Below are positions 43,459 through 53,500 of a DNA stretch of 64,000 bases, piece after piece. Under the pieces are notes generated by a model, which was given only the letters and a program-made list of their open reading frames with translations, ran no database searches and was not told the DNA's origin. The stretch's first letter is position 1. Each line of letters opens with the position of its first letter. The stretch spans positions 178,516 through 242,515 of the forward strand of contig NZ_KB898624.1 of assembly GCF_000377705.1 (NCBI RefSeq), read 5' to 3'. The stretch comes from Salsuginibacillus kocurii DSM 18087. GTDB lineage: Bacteria; Bacillota; Bacilli; Bacillales; Marinococcaceae. The translations under genes were made by a program, and so were the position numbers.

Positions 43459-44292
43459 ATGACTATTATATGGGATAAAATTAAGCTCGTCATTTTTGAT
43501 TTAGATGGGACGTTATATGAAGATACCGCCCATTTTGAGTATTATGCCAATCAGCTTAGTGATAAACTTCCTGAAGAGAAACGTGAGTCCTTTTGGAAAG
43601 ATTACCGAAACATGCTGAAAGGAAACCATCCAGTAATTGTCGGCCGGGTGTATGACGCAGTTCGCGACCGCATTCTGGTGGTCTCCCCAGAAACGAATCA
43701 AGTCACTCGCATCTTTAACTGGGATGGTCAAGAACTAGATGAATTTGAAAAATATCCAGCTCCTATCACGATGGATTTTGACAACTTTATTGCCATAGGA
43801 GACGGCTGGTGGCCGCCGGTAGCCGCTGCCAAGCATTACGGCGTAGGGAGCACCTATGACGCGTATTCACGGACAAAAGATTTCATGCAAACTGAAGAGT
43901 TTCAGTTTGCGGATAATCCAGGTCTCCGGGAAGCACTTACTCATTTAGGGAAGAAAAAGGATCTGGTGTTGATTACAAATAGTCAAGCTGATGATGTCGA
44001 ACGTTTATTGGTAACACTTAATTTAAGCGGAGTCTTCCCGCAAATTGTAGCGAGTGCAAAGAAGCCGCAGCAAACATTGCATCATTTTGAGACCCTGCTT
44101 GACCAATATGGCATTAATCCGGAGGAAGCTGTCTCCATCGGCGATAACTATTTAAATGAAATTGCTCCCGCTGAACGACTAGGTATGCAGGCAGTGTTAA
44201 TTGATTCAGCAAATGCTTTTGAAGCAGAGAAAGAATCAACCATGGTGGTACAGACTCTATCTGAATTATTTGCGGAAATGAAAAGTGTTTAA
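43459..44292 (+). CDS. HAD-family hydrolase linked to the phn transporter
   Basis: This 277-aa HAD phosphatase shows VIFDLDGTLYED (Asp14/Asp16, motif I), VLITNSQADDV (motif II), a Lys in ASAKKPQQTL (motif III) and SIGDNYLNEIAPA (motif IV). The cap between motifs I and II is unusual: it is large and contains the GDGWWPPVAAAKHYGVG segment rich in Trp and Pro. It lies 12 bp after the permease genes with AGGAGG before the ATG, so it is the last gene of the same operon. It may dephosphorylate an imported phosphorus compound or be a housekeeping phosphatase; phosphonoacetaldehyde hydrolase activity is possible but not shown. Confidence 0.87.
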   Translation: MTIIWDKIKLVIFDLDGTLYEDTAHFEYYANQLSDKLPEEKRESFWKDYRNMLKGNHPVIVGRVYDAVRDRILVVSPETNQVTRIFNWDGQELDEFEKYPAPITMDFDNFIAIGDGWWPPVAAAKHYGVGSTYDAYSRTKDFMQTEEFQFADNPGLREALTHLGKKKDLVLITNSQADDVERLLVTLNLSGVFPQIVASAKKPQQTLHHFETLLDQYGINPEEAVSIGDNYLNEIAPAERLGMQAVLIDSANAFEAEKESTMVVQTLSELFAEMKSV

Positions 44293-44301
44293 CTTGTTTA
44301 A

Positions 44302-44336
44302 AAGAGACTGCTCTCTTAGCTGAAGCAGTCTCTTAT
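44302..44336 (+). terminator. Probable terminator of the phn operon
   Basis: A 10-bp perfect stem (44302-44311 with 44325-44334) with a 13-base loop; the T-run after it is weak (TTATTT). Confidence 0.6.
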
Positions 44337-44424
44337 TTCTTAGTAAGTAAGTGTTCTAGCCTTCTGCTCTTGAAAACGAGAAGGAATCAATATAAGATAA
44401 AAGTAAACAGGAAGGAGCCCGACA

Positions 44425-44628
44425 ATGATTCATAAAACTTGGGAAGCTAATGAAACGATAAAAACAATAAAATGTGTTCATGCGAATGCAGAAAAATACA
44501 AAGTAGACACCATGCTTTCACCAGGAAAAACATACGAGGTGAAAAACGAAACCGAGGAATTTTACTTTGTTATAGATAACAGCGGAAGAATGGGCGGTTT
44601 TAAAAAAGATTACTTTGAAGAACTATAA
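44425..44628 (+). CDS. DUF6501-like small protein
   Basis: This 67-aa cytoplasmic protein matches a small conserved Bacillaceae family (DUF6501 as I recall it). The pattern is MIHKTW at the N-terminus, CVHANAEKYKVD in the middle, and FYFVIDNSGRMGGFKKDYFEEL at the end. The predicted fold is a small beta-barrel like an SH3 domain. Function is unknown. AGGAAGGAG lies upstream of the ATG. Confidence 0.72.
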   Translation: MIHKTWEANETIKTIKCVHANAEKYKVDTMLSPGKTYEVKNETEEFYFVIDNSGRMGGFKKDYFEEL

Positions 44629-44656
44629 ACAAGATACATAAAAGGTTGATGAACCG

Positions 44657-45223
44657 ATGAACAGTATAACTCTAGAACCTTCCTTTGGGCCGGTTCAATT
44701 TTTAGTTGTAGTGACCGCTCTCGGCGGTCTTTTTTTCATTTGTGTCCGCTGGCTTTTGCGCCTGGTTCGAAGAAGAGAAAAGGATATGTTCCGCTCTCGT
44801 CTTGCGAAAGAATCCAGGTTGTTTGTGGCTGGTGTGGGGTTAGCCTTAAAAAAGCATACTCATCAGCTGAGGGAATTGCGGACAGGCCTGGAAACTATTT
44901 TTGCACTTATCTGCCTCGTTACGATGAGCTGGAGTATTAACCTTTTACACGGAGCAGCGATTATTGTTTTACTTGTTATGTTGTTGCTATTTTTTGCAGG
45001 TCTCAGCTGGCTTTTTCTTCACACTGAACGCAAAAAAAGGGCGATTGAAAGAACATTTATAGAAGATAATTTCCAGCCGGATGAACGTCTGCCGGCCGGG
45101 CGAAAAGGCTGGTATGAACAAAAAATGAAAGCTTACTTGGATGTGCGCACGATTGAGCCTATGCAAGCATATTATTACCTTTTATTCTTGTATGAAGTAC
45201 ACCAATATGAACACATAGAGTAG
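44657..45223 (+). CDS. Small integral membrane protein, unknown function
   Basis: I do not recognise this 188-aa protein. Hydrophobic segments lie at about residues 11-34 and in a long stretch at 79-121 that can hold two helices. Arg/Lys-rich loops flank them (RRREKDMFRSRLAKESR), giving a positive-inside orientation. The C-terminal 65 residues are hydrophilic with several Tyr. The ribosome binding site (AAAGGTTG) is weak. It lies 28 bp after the DUF6501-like gene and converges on an esterase gene with an 11-bp gap. Confidence 0.65.
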   Translation: MNSITLEPSFGPVQFLVVVTALGGLFFICVRWLLRLVRRREKDMFRSRLAKESRLFVAGVGLALKKHTHQLRELRTGLETIFALICLVTMSWSINLLHGAAIIVLLVMLLLFFAGLSWLFLHTERKKRAIERTFIEDNFQPDERLPAGRKGWYEQKMKAYLDVRTIEPMQAYYYLLFLYEVHQYEHIE

Positions 45224-45234
45224 CCAGACAACAA

Positions 45235-46020
45235 TTAAGAGATAGCTACCACACTTTTTGCGCCAGGTATTTCACCCCATCCAGCCTGGTGGGCAATAAA
45301 TGTACCAATTCTGTGCGCCAACTCTTGTTTTTCCACGTCCATGGTAGCTACATGATACGATTTCTTAAGTGTATACAGCGTTTTGTTAACAGAAGAAATT
45401 CGTTGATAAATGTCATCTGAATTGGCAGGAGGCACCACATGATCAATACGGGATCGAACAATTAAAGCAGGTTGTTCGATCTTTTTTAATAAGGTTGGGA
45501 GCTGTTTCGTTAAAGAAAATAAATGATAATAACCCTTAACTGGTACATGTTGATACGTAATTTCATGCACATCTTGGGCAAAGGTGTCTGGTCCGTTTTC
45601 AGCTAGGTAAGCATGTCTAAGAGGTCCGATTTCTCTTTCCATTCTGCTTAAATCAAAAGCAGCATTTATCGTTATGATACCAGCAAGTTCAGGACTTTTG
45701 GCTGCTAATTGAAGGGCAAGTGTCCCTCCCATTGATTGGCCTACTACAAAAACCTTATTACATTGCTGAGCAAGGTAATGGTAGGCATGATCCACATTTT
45801 CAATCCAGGTGCGTTCGTTTACTTCAAGTAATTCTTCTGAATCTGTTCCGTGCCCACTCAGGCGCGGGGCATATACTGTAAAGCCAAATTCCGCTAGGAG
45901 GCTGCCAACTTCACGAACACTTTGGGGTGTGCCTATAAAGCCGTGCAGCAACAACACGCCAATGTCCTGGCCTTTATAATAAAAAGAGTCCGCTCCTTCG
46001 ATTACTGTATATTTGCTCAT
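45235..46020 (-). CDS. Carboxylesterase, Est30-like alpha/beta hydrolase
   Basis: This 261-aa cytoplasmic enzyme belongs to the Est30/YvaK carboxylesterase group, which cleaves short-chain monoesters. The fold begins with GVLLLHGFIGTP, the nucleophile is Ser96 in GQSMGG, and the acid and base are Asp193 (SRIDHVVPP) and His223 (KSYHVATMD). These spacings match the known family triad. I use the ATG at 46020, where CCGGAGG lies upstream; the frame runs back to 46050 without support. The C-terminal ~25 residues extend beyond the usual length. Confidence 0.92.
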   Translation of the reverse strand: MSKYTVIEGADSFYYKGQDIGVLLLHGFIGTPQSVREVGSLLAEFGFTVYAPRLSGHGTDSEELLEVNERTWIENVDHAYHYLAQQCNKVFVVGQSMGGTLALQLAAKSPELAGIITINAAFDLSRMEREIGPLRHAYLAENGPDTFAQDVHEITYQHVPVKGYYHLFSLTKQLPTLLKKIEQPALIVRSRIDHVVPPANSDDIYQRISSVNKTLYTLKKSYHVATMDVEKQELAHRIGTFIAHQAGWGEIPGAKSVVAIS

Positions 46021-46183
46021 ATTGTTACCTCCGGTTTCTAAAGTTAACAATTCTTATTAGTTTACTTGGTTTTAGTTTAGGCGACTTCCATTTGCTTGTC
46101 AACGTTTACTGCTTTAATAAAGGTCATGTTCAAGGTAAAATAGAAGCAGTGATAAATACGGACAGCAAGAAAGGGGCCGGCAG

Positions 46184-47002
46184 ATGTTTCAAAAAGATAA
46201 GGATCGCGGGGAATTAGATGAAGATTTAATGGAACTAGACCCGGATGAACAGCCGGACCCTGAAGATTTTTTGCCCTCAGTGAGTAGAAGTGACACCCCC
46301 CCACGTAAAAAACGTCCAAAACGAACCGGACAACGTCCGCTTGTTAAATTAATTGCGCTTGGCATTGCCTTTTTGCTTGTTTTTCGCGTATTAGCAGTAG
46401 CGCTTGACAACGTCTCCTTACAAGCATTTGACTTTATGGAAACCTCTCAAGAATTGTCGGGTGAAGAAGAAGTACAAGCATGGAAACAATCTATAGTCAC
46501 CCTTCAAGGACAAGGGCCTTTTTCTCGCACAAGCGGAACCGGATTTATTATTGAAGATAGTGGTTTAATTGTTACTAACCAGCATGTAGTAGAAGACTTG
46601 GCGGTTGTAGCGGTGGAAACGTACGATGGTGAAATGCATCAAGGTGAAATCATCTCCATGTCGGACGACTATGACCTTGCCTTCTTAACGATTGATGCGA
46701 ATAACCTCCCCACCCTCCCGCTGGCCGAAGAAAATGGTGACACGGGTGATGTAGTATATGTAATTGGAAATCCACTGGCGTTCACAAGAGTAGCTAATGA
46801 AGGGCAGGTTATTTCAAGCTCTGAAGAAGAAACGCTTGTGACTGCGCCCATTTATAGCGGTAATAGTGGCAGCCCGGTAATAAATGAAGATGGGGAAGTT
46901 GTCGCAGTTATTTTTGCGTCTCGTGACAGTGGCAATGGGAGTCACGGGGTTGCTGTTTCGGTGGAGCAAGTAAGAGAAGATATGCCGCAAGCAGCTGACT
47001 AA
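46184..47002 (+). CDS. Membrane-anchored trypsin-like serine protease without PDZ domain
   Basis: This 272-aa protein is a trypsin-like protease of the HtrA/DegP type. Residues 1-52 are a cytoplasmic tail, very acidic at first (DEDLMELDPDEQPDPEDF) and then basic (RKKRPKRTGQRP). Residues 53-74 form a membrane anchor. The protease domain carries the triad His134 (TNQHVV), Asp164 (DDYDLAFL) and Ser228 (GNSGSPV). The protein ends after the protease domain, so the PDZ domain of HtrA is absent. The active site would face outward, consistent with a role in protein quality control or shedding, though this is inference. addB follows 80 bp downstream. Confidence 0.9.
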   Translation: MFQKDKDRGELDEDLMELDPDEQPDPEDFLPSVSRSDTPPRKKRPKRTGQRPLVKLIALGIAFLLVFRVLAVALDNVSLQAFDFMETSQELSGEEEVQAWKQSIVTLQGQGPFSRTSGTGFIIEDSGLIVTNQHVVEDLAVVAVETYDGEMHQGEIISMSDDYDLAFLTIDANNLPTLPLAEENGDTGDVVYVIGNPLAFTRVANEGQVISSSEEETLVTAPIYSGNSGSPVINEDGEVVAVIFASRDSGNGSHGVAVSVEQVREDMPQAAD

Positions 47003-47082
47003 ATCAAGCCTGTGTAAGAAAGACGTGCAAGTCAAACACTTGCTCTTATTAAACGGAAAAAGAGAAAAGAAAGGAGTATTGT

Positions 47083-50000
47083 ATGGACGTTTCATTTTAC
47101 ATTGGCCGCTCCGGGAGCGGAAAAACATACACTGTGCAAGAAGAAATTCGCCAGCAAATGAGAGCCGAGCCGACAGGAAAACCTATCATCTATCTCGTCC
47201 CTGACCAAATGACGTTTCAAGCTGAATATGCTTTGGTCCAGACAGCTTCATCTGGAACGACCCGGGCCCATGTGTATAGTTTTTCAAGGCTGGCCTGGCG
47301 TGTTTTACAAGAAACAGGGGGAGCAGCCCGCTATCATATTCAAAATTCTGGAGTACATATGTTGTTGCGCAAGATTGTAGAACGAGAGAAATCTCAACTT
47401 AAAGCGTTTGGACGTGCAGCTGATACGACAGGTTTTATTCAACAACTCGAACGGATGTTTAAAGAAACGAAGCAATATAACCTCACTCCAGATACGTTAC
47501 AGAAAACGTATGAAACATGGGTAGAAGACGATGCAGTGGGCGGGGGGAAGCTTGGTTTAGCAGACAAATTACACGATGCAACTTTAATCTTTCAGCAGGC
47601 CGAAGAAGAATTGGCTGGCAAATACGTCTGTGCTGAAGACTACCTTTCCTTGCTTGCTGCACAAATCCCATTCTCACAAATGGTGCAAGAGGCCACCATT
47701 TATGTTGATGGCTTCCATACCTTTACTCCGCAAGAACTTGACGTCATACAAGCATTAATGGCTTATGGGGAAGAAATGACCATTTCGTTAACACTTGACC
47801 GGGCTGTTGGCAGTTCTCACCGAAACCCGCTTGATTTGTTTTATACAACCGCAAAAACATACGAAGATTTAATGACAGTTTGTAATCATGCGAAGGCTAC
47901 GCCGTGTGAGCCTAAACTGTTTACGCAAGGGCGGCGCTTTACTGGTGAAGACATCGCCCATCTTGAAGCCACATTTGATCAAAAACCACCATCAAAAAAG
48001 GAAAGCAAGGGGTCCCTTCACATCACAAGTGCGGTCAATCGCAGGGCAGAAATTGAAGCCATTGCCAGAACTATGTTAGGGCTCGTTCGCGATGAAGGCT
48101 ACCGTTTTCATGAATTAGCGGTGCTGGTTCGGGATTTAGGTACGTATTCAGATCTATTAGAAACTGTCCTTTCCGACTATGAGATTCCTTTTTTCATGGA
48201 TGAAAAACGTTCAGTATTAAATCATCCGCTCGTTGAACTTCTCCGTTCTGTACTTGAAATCATAGATGGAAACTGGCGGTATGAAGCTGTATTCCGCGCG
48301 TTAAAAACCGAACTTCTCTACCCATTAGGATACCCGGTTGATGAAATGAGAGAACGGGTTGATGAACTTGAAAATTATGTAATATCCTACGGGATAAAAG
48401 GAAAACAACGCTTTGAACAATCAGCCACATGGCAATACAGGCGTCAGCGCACCCAAGCAGATGGAGAGCGGCACCAGTCTGCGGAAGAAGAAGCTCATGA
48501 ACAACGGCTTCATGAAACAAAACAACTCCTGCTTGATCCGATTTTGACTTTCGAAAATCAAGTGAAAAAAGTAAAGAAAGTAGAAGAGCGCTGCCGGCTG
48601 CTTTATTCTTTGCTGGAAGAATTGGCTATTCCTCAAAAAATTGAGCGCTTACGCGATGAGGCTCACGACAGAGGGGACCTGCGCCGTTCCTTTGAGCACG
48701 ATCAAATGTGGGATAGTATCATTGAAATGTTTGACCAGCTTGTAGAAATGGCGGGCGATGAAACTACAAGCATCCATTTATTCCGATCGATGTGGGATGC
48801 CGGCCTTGAAAGTATGAGTTTTGCCATCGTGCCACCAGCGATTGATCAACTGACAATCGCAGATTTGGATCGCTCTCGATTAACGGGGATCAAATGTGCA
48901 TTTCTTATCGGGGTCAATGAAGGCCAGCTTCCAAAAAAGCCTGAAGACGATGGATTTTTGCGCGAAGAAGAACGAAACTGGCTTGAGGAAGAAGGAGTTG
49001 AAGTAGCAGCAGGTAGTACCCAGCAGTTACTTGAGGAATCTTTCTTACTATATCTAGCTGTATCGCTGCCGAAGGACCGTCTTTATCTAAGCTATGCTCT
49101 TGCCGATGAAGAGGGGCGCAAGCTTGAACCGTCCCCATTATTTGAACAACTTAAACAGCCATTTGAAGAGGTAATTGAAAACGTCTCCTTTAACGACCCG
49201 AACGAATACACAGCTCATGAGCAAATCAGTTTTATCCAAACGCCGTTAAAATCGCTCTCTTTCCTGACGCACCAACTTCAAAATGGCCTAAAGGGATATC
49301 CGATCTCCACCGTTTGGTATGATACGTACAATTGGTTTGTGGAAAATGACCGTTATAAAGAAGAAACAGCGCGCGTATTAAGTAGTCTTCATTTCGAAAA
49401 CCAGCCTATCTCGCTTGATGAAGACACGAGCAGAAAATTATACGGCGAGCACGTAAAAACAAGTGTGTCACGGATGGAAACTTACCAGGCCTGTTCATTT
49501 GCCCATTTTGCCAGCCATGGCCTTCGTTTAAAAGAACGAGAAACCTATAAGCTGGAAGCTCCTGACATCGGTCAGCTATTTCACGGCGCTCTAAAAGAAA
49601 TGGCCGAAAAACTGCGGGTAGATGGCCGTGACTTTAAATCACTTACACGCTCTGAATGCGAGCGGTTGGCCAAAACTATTGTTGATGATATGGCCCCTAA
49701 GATTCAGCGTGAGATTCTATTGAGCTCCCATCGCTATTATTATTTAAAAGAAAAGCTGGAAGACGTCGTAGCAAGAGCCTCCTATATATTAAGCGAGCAG
49801 GCGAAAGCGTCAGGATTCTCACCTATTGGCCTTGAAGTTGGTTTTGGGCCAGGTGAAGACCTGCCACCATTACAGTTCAACTTAGATAATGGCGTAAAAA
49901 TGGAACTGATTGGACGAATTGACCGAGTCGACCAGGCTACAAAAGAAGAAGAAGTCCTACTTCGTATTGTTGACTATAAATCAAGTGCAAAAGATATAGA

Positions 50001-50589
50001 CTTAGCCGAGGTATACTACGGGCTTGCGTTGCAAATGCTCCTTTACCTTGATATTGTACTTTCCTTTTCTAACGAATGGCTCGGTACTCATGTTTCTCCA
50101 GCTGGTGTGCTTTACTTTCATGTACACAATCCCATCATTCAAGCAAATGAGCAATTAAGCAGTGAAAGCATTGAAGAAAAACTGTTTAAAGAATTTAAAA
50201 TGAAAGGCCTTCTTACCGGTGACCAAGAAACGGTGCGGTTAATGGATGAAACGCTTGAGACAGGAAGGTCAGATATCGTGCCGGCCGGGATTACGAAAAA
50301 AGGTGATTTTTACTCCAATTCGTCCGTCATTTCACCTGAGAATTACCACGCCTTGCGTACGTATTTACGAAAGCTCGTTAAACAAATTGGCGAAGCTATC
50401 ACCAATGGAGATGTCAGTTTAAACCCATACGAAACGAAACAGCAGAAAGCGTGTACGTTTTGTAAGTTTGCGGCCGTTTGTCAATTTGATCCTGTGCTTG
50501 AAACCAATCAATTCCGTACGTTAAAGCCAGTAAAAGAGAAAGAGATAGTAGAAATGATGGAGAGAAAGGAAGAAGAACCTGATGAGTAA
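47083..50589 (+). CDS. addB: ATP-dependent nuclease subunit AddB
   Basis: AddB (1168 aa) is the second subunit of the AddAB helicase-nuclease that processes double-strand breaks and makes Chi-ended 3' tails for RecA. The N-terminus has a Walker A motif GRSGSGKT (residues 8-15). The C-terminal nuclease domain has LLRIVDYKS and the four-Cys iron-sulfur pattern: Cys804 (YQACSFAHF) and Cys1124, Cys1127 and Cys1133 (CTFCKFAAVC). The length and motif positions match B. subtilis AddB. The ATG follows GAAAGGAG. It overlaps addA by 8 bp, so the two are coupled. Confidence 0.97.
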   Translation: MDVSFYIGRSGSGKTYTVQEEIRQQMRAEPTGKPIIYLVPDQMTFQAEYALVQTASSGTTRAHVYSFSRLAWRVLQETGGAARYHIQNSGVHMLLRKIVEREKSQLKAFGRAADTTGFIQQLERMFKETKQYNLTPDTLQKTYETWVEDDAVGGGKLGLADKLHDATLIFQQAEEELAGKYVCAEDYLSLLAAQIPFSQMVQEATIYVDGFHTFTPQELDVIQALMAYGEEMTISLTLDRAVGSSHRNPLDLFYTTAKTYEDLMTVCNHAKATPCEPKLFTQGRRFTGEDIAHLEATFDQKPPSKKESKGSLHITSAVNRRAEIEAIARTMLGLVRDEGYRFHELAVLVRDLGTYSDLLETVLSDYEIPFFMDEKRSVLNHPLVELLRSVLEIIDGNWRYEAVFRALKTELLYPLGYPVDEMRERVDELENYVISYGIKGKQRFEQSATWQYRRQRTQADGERHQSAEEEAHEQRLHETKQLLLDPILTFENQVKKVKKVEERCRLLYSLLEELAIPQKIERLRDEAHDRGDLRRSFEHDQMWDSIIEMFDQLVEMAGDETTSIHLFRSMWDAGLESMSFAIVPPAIDQLTIADLDRSRLTGIKCAFLIGVNEGQLPKKPEDDGFLREEERNWLEEEGVEVAAGSTQQLLEESFLLYLAVSLPKDRLYLSYALADEEGRKLEPSPLFEQLKQPFEEVIENVSFNDPNEYTAHEQISFIQTPLKSLSFLTHQLQNGLKGYPISTVWYDTYNWFVENDRYKEETARVLSSLHFENQPISLDEDTSRKLYGEHVKTSVSRMETYQACSFAHFASHGLRLKERETYKLEAPDIGQLFHGALKEMAEKLRVDGRDFKSLTRSECERLAKTIVDDMAPKIQREILLSSHRYYYLKEKLEDVVARASYILSEQAKASGFSPIGLEVGFGPGEDLPPLQFNLDNGVKMELIGRIDRVDQATKEEEVLLRIVDYKSSAKDIDLAEVYYGLALQMLLYLDIVLSFSNEWLGTHVSPAGVLYFHVHNPIIQANEQLSSESIEEKLFKEFKMKGLLTGDQETVRLMDETLETGRSDIVPAGITKKGDFYSNSSVISPENYHALRTYLRKLVKQIGEAITNGDVSLNPYETKQQKACTFCKFAAVCQFDPVLETNQFRTLKPVKEKEIVEMMERKEEEPDE

Positions 50590-53500
50590 GCCAAAACCAG
50601 AGAATGTAAGCTGGACAGATACGCAGTGGCAGGCGATCAGTGAGGAAGGACGGCACTTGTTAGTGGCGGCAGCGGCTGGAAGTGGGAAAACGGCTGTTTT
50701 GGTTGAGCGGATGATTCAAAAAGTGATCGACCCCGAGCGTCCGGTAGATGTTGACCGTCTCTTAATTGTTACGTTTACCAATGCGGCTGCAAGCGAAATG
50801 AAACAACGAATTGCAGAAAGTATAGAAAAAGAGTTAGAAAAACAGCCGGCCTCTCTCCACTTACGAAGACAGCTCGCATTAATCAACAAAGCCCACATAT
50901 CAACGTTACATTCCTTTTGTATGAATTTACTGCGAAGCTATTATTATGAAATCGACCTTGACCCGCAGTTTCGTATTGTTGATGACGTGGAAGGTGAACT
51001 TTTGCGTGACGAAGTGCTTGAAGAGCTGCTCGAAGAAGAGTACGCTCAGCCAGATAATCGTTCTTTTTTTGATTTGGTCGACCGCTTAAGCGGCGACCGC
51101 AGTGATGAACGCCTTCGTCAGGTTATACGGAGGCTCTATGATTTTTCTCGTTCGCACCCTGACCCGGCTGCCTGGCTGAATGCCATCCAAGCTGATTATG
51201 ACCTCAAGACAGTGGAACGAATTGATGACTTGCCTTGGACCAATGATTTGCTTACAGACATTCAAGCTGAATTACAAGCATGCACCATGCAGTTAAATAA
51301 AGCATTAGCGTACACCCGCGCAGCAGAAGGACCGTTTAAGTATGCTGATACATTATTGGAAGACTACCAGACAATCGATAAGCTGCAAGCTGCTAGTGCT
51401 TCGTTTGAAGCGCTTTATCAAACATTTGAAACTCTCTCATTTTCACGCCTTCCTACTATTACAAAAAAAGATCTGGTAGACCCTCAGTTAAAAGAACAAA
51501 CCAAAGCGCTGAGAGATCAAGTGAAAAAACAAGTAGAGTCGATCCAAAACGACCTATTCTTACGGGAGCCGGCAGCGTTATTAAGCGACTTAAGGGAATT
51601 GAAACCGAGCATGGAAACGTTAGTCCGAATCACGCTTTCATTTTCGGAACGGTTCTTTCAACGCAAAAAAGAACATGCGCTCGTTGATTTTCCTGACTTA
51701 GAACAGCTAACTCTTCAATTGTTAACCCGTAGAACCGAGGATGGAACGCAGCTTCCATCACAAATTGCCGAAGAGTATAAGCGTTATTTTCAAGAAGTGC
51801 TGGTGGATGAATATCAAGATATCAATCTCGTCCAAGAAACGATCCTTGATCATTTGTCCAGCGCTAGCAATCGTTTTATGGTTGGGGATGTTAAACAAAG
51901 CATCTATAAATTCCGACTTGCTGACCCTGGCTTGTTTTTAGAAAAGTATAAAGCATACGAAACTGACAGCAGTGAAGGAAGCCGGATTGACTTGGCGAAA
52001 AACTTCCGCAGTCGTAAAGGCATTTTAGATAGTGTGAATTTTTTGTTTCGCCAGATCATGAGCGAAGAAGTAGGTGAACTCGCTTATGACAAAAATGCCG
52101 AACTGGTGCATGGAAACGAGGCGTATCCGGAAACAGAAAGTCCTGCTTCTGAACTTATGATAATTAATAAAGGGGAGCCCATTAAAGCAAATCCAACAGC
52201 GGAGGAGTTCTCGGACCTTGATGAAGATATCGCCACTGCTCAGCTGGAAGGACGGGCTATTGCCAGGCGGATTCGAACAATGATTGAGGAAGGGCATGAG
52301 GTATTCGATAAAGAGACAAAGCAAATGCGAAAAGCAACTTATCGAGACATGGTTGTTTTAATGCGGTCCATGCCCTGGGCAGAAACGTTTGCCGATGAGT
52401 TCAAGCAGGCAGGTATTCCTGTTTATGCTGACGTTTCCAGTGGTTATTTTGAAGCGATTGAAGTACAAATTATCATGTCTTTATTAAAAGTAATTGATAA
52501 CCCGCTGCAAGACATTGCGCTGGCCTCGGTTTTACGCTCGCCAATTGTTGGCCTGAATGAACAGGAACTCGCCTTAATACGCGTGCATGACCAGAATGGC
52601 CATTTTTATCATGCTTTGAAGAAGACAGCTTCTTATGATGAACATGCAGCCTTACGGGAAAAGGCAGGCCGATTTTTGGAGCGCTTGGACATATGGCGGA
52701 CAAAAGCACGGGCAGGAGCATTAAGTGACTTAATTTGGGAGCTGTACAGAGAGACCAATTATTTTGACTTTGTCGGCGGCATGCCAGGCGGGAAGCAAAG
52801 ACAAGCAAACTTACGGGCGTTATATGACCGGGCCCGAGCATATGAAGAGACCTCTTTTCGTGGTTTGTTCCGGTTTTTACGGTTTGTTGAACGTATGCAA
52901 GAAAGAGGCGATGACTTAGGAACCGCCAGAGCACTGAGTGAACAAGAAGACGTGGTTCGGATTATGACCGTACACAAAAGTAAGGGCTTAGAGTTTCCAG
53001 TGGTGTTTTTAGCCGGGGCGAATAAAAAATTTAACATGCAAGATTTGCATGCGAATGTTTTGCTTCATAAAGACCTTGGTTTTGGCTCTAAAATGATTGA
53101 TCCTAAACAGCGTGTAGCCTATCCTTCACTTCCACAGCTCGCGATTAAGCAACGTCTCCGCAAAGAAAGCCTGGCAGAAGAAATGAGAGTTCTGTATGTT
53201 GCCCTGACAAGAGCAAAAGAAAAGCTGATCATTACAGGCACTTTACATGATGCAGAGAAAACATTCGCTGCTTGGAGTGCACAGGCCGCTACAGAGGAGT
53301 GGCTTCTTCCTGGTCATGTCCGCTCAAAAAGCCAACGTTATTTAGACTGGGTAGGACCTGCTGTCTTTAGGCATAAAGATGCTCAAGCAGTAGCGAACAC
53401 TCCCCCGGGTTTGGAAGAAGTCTACCAAGACGAATCAAGCTGGAAGGTACAACTTATTGAACAACATGAGCTAGCTGAAGAAGAAATACTCCAACTGAAG

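Noticed and set aside
52473-52934. 153-aa minus-strand ORF in addA
   Set aside because: It is fully inside addA on the opposite strand, with no ribosome binding site and no recognisable family.
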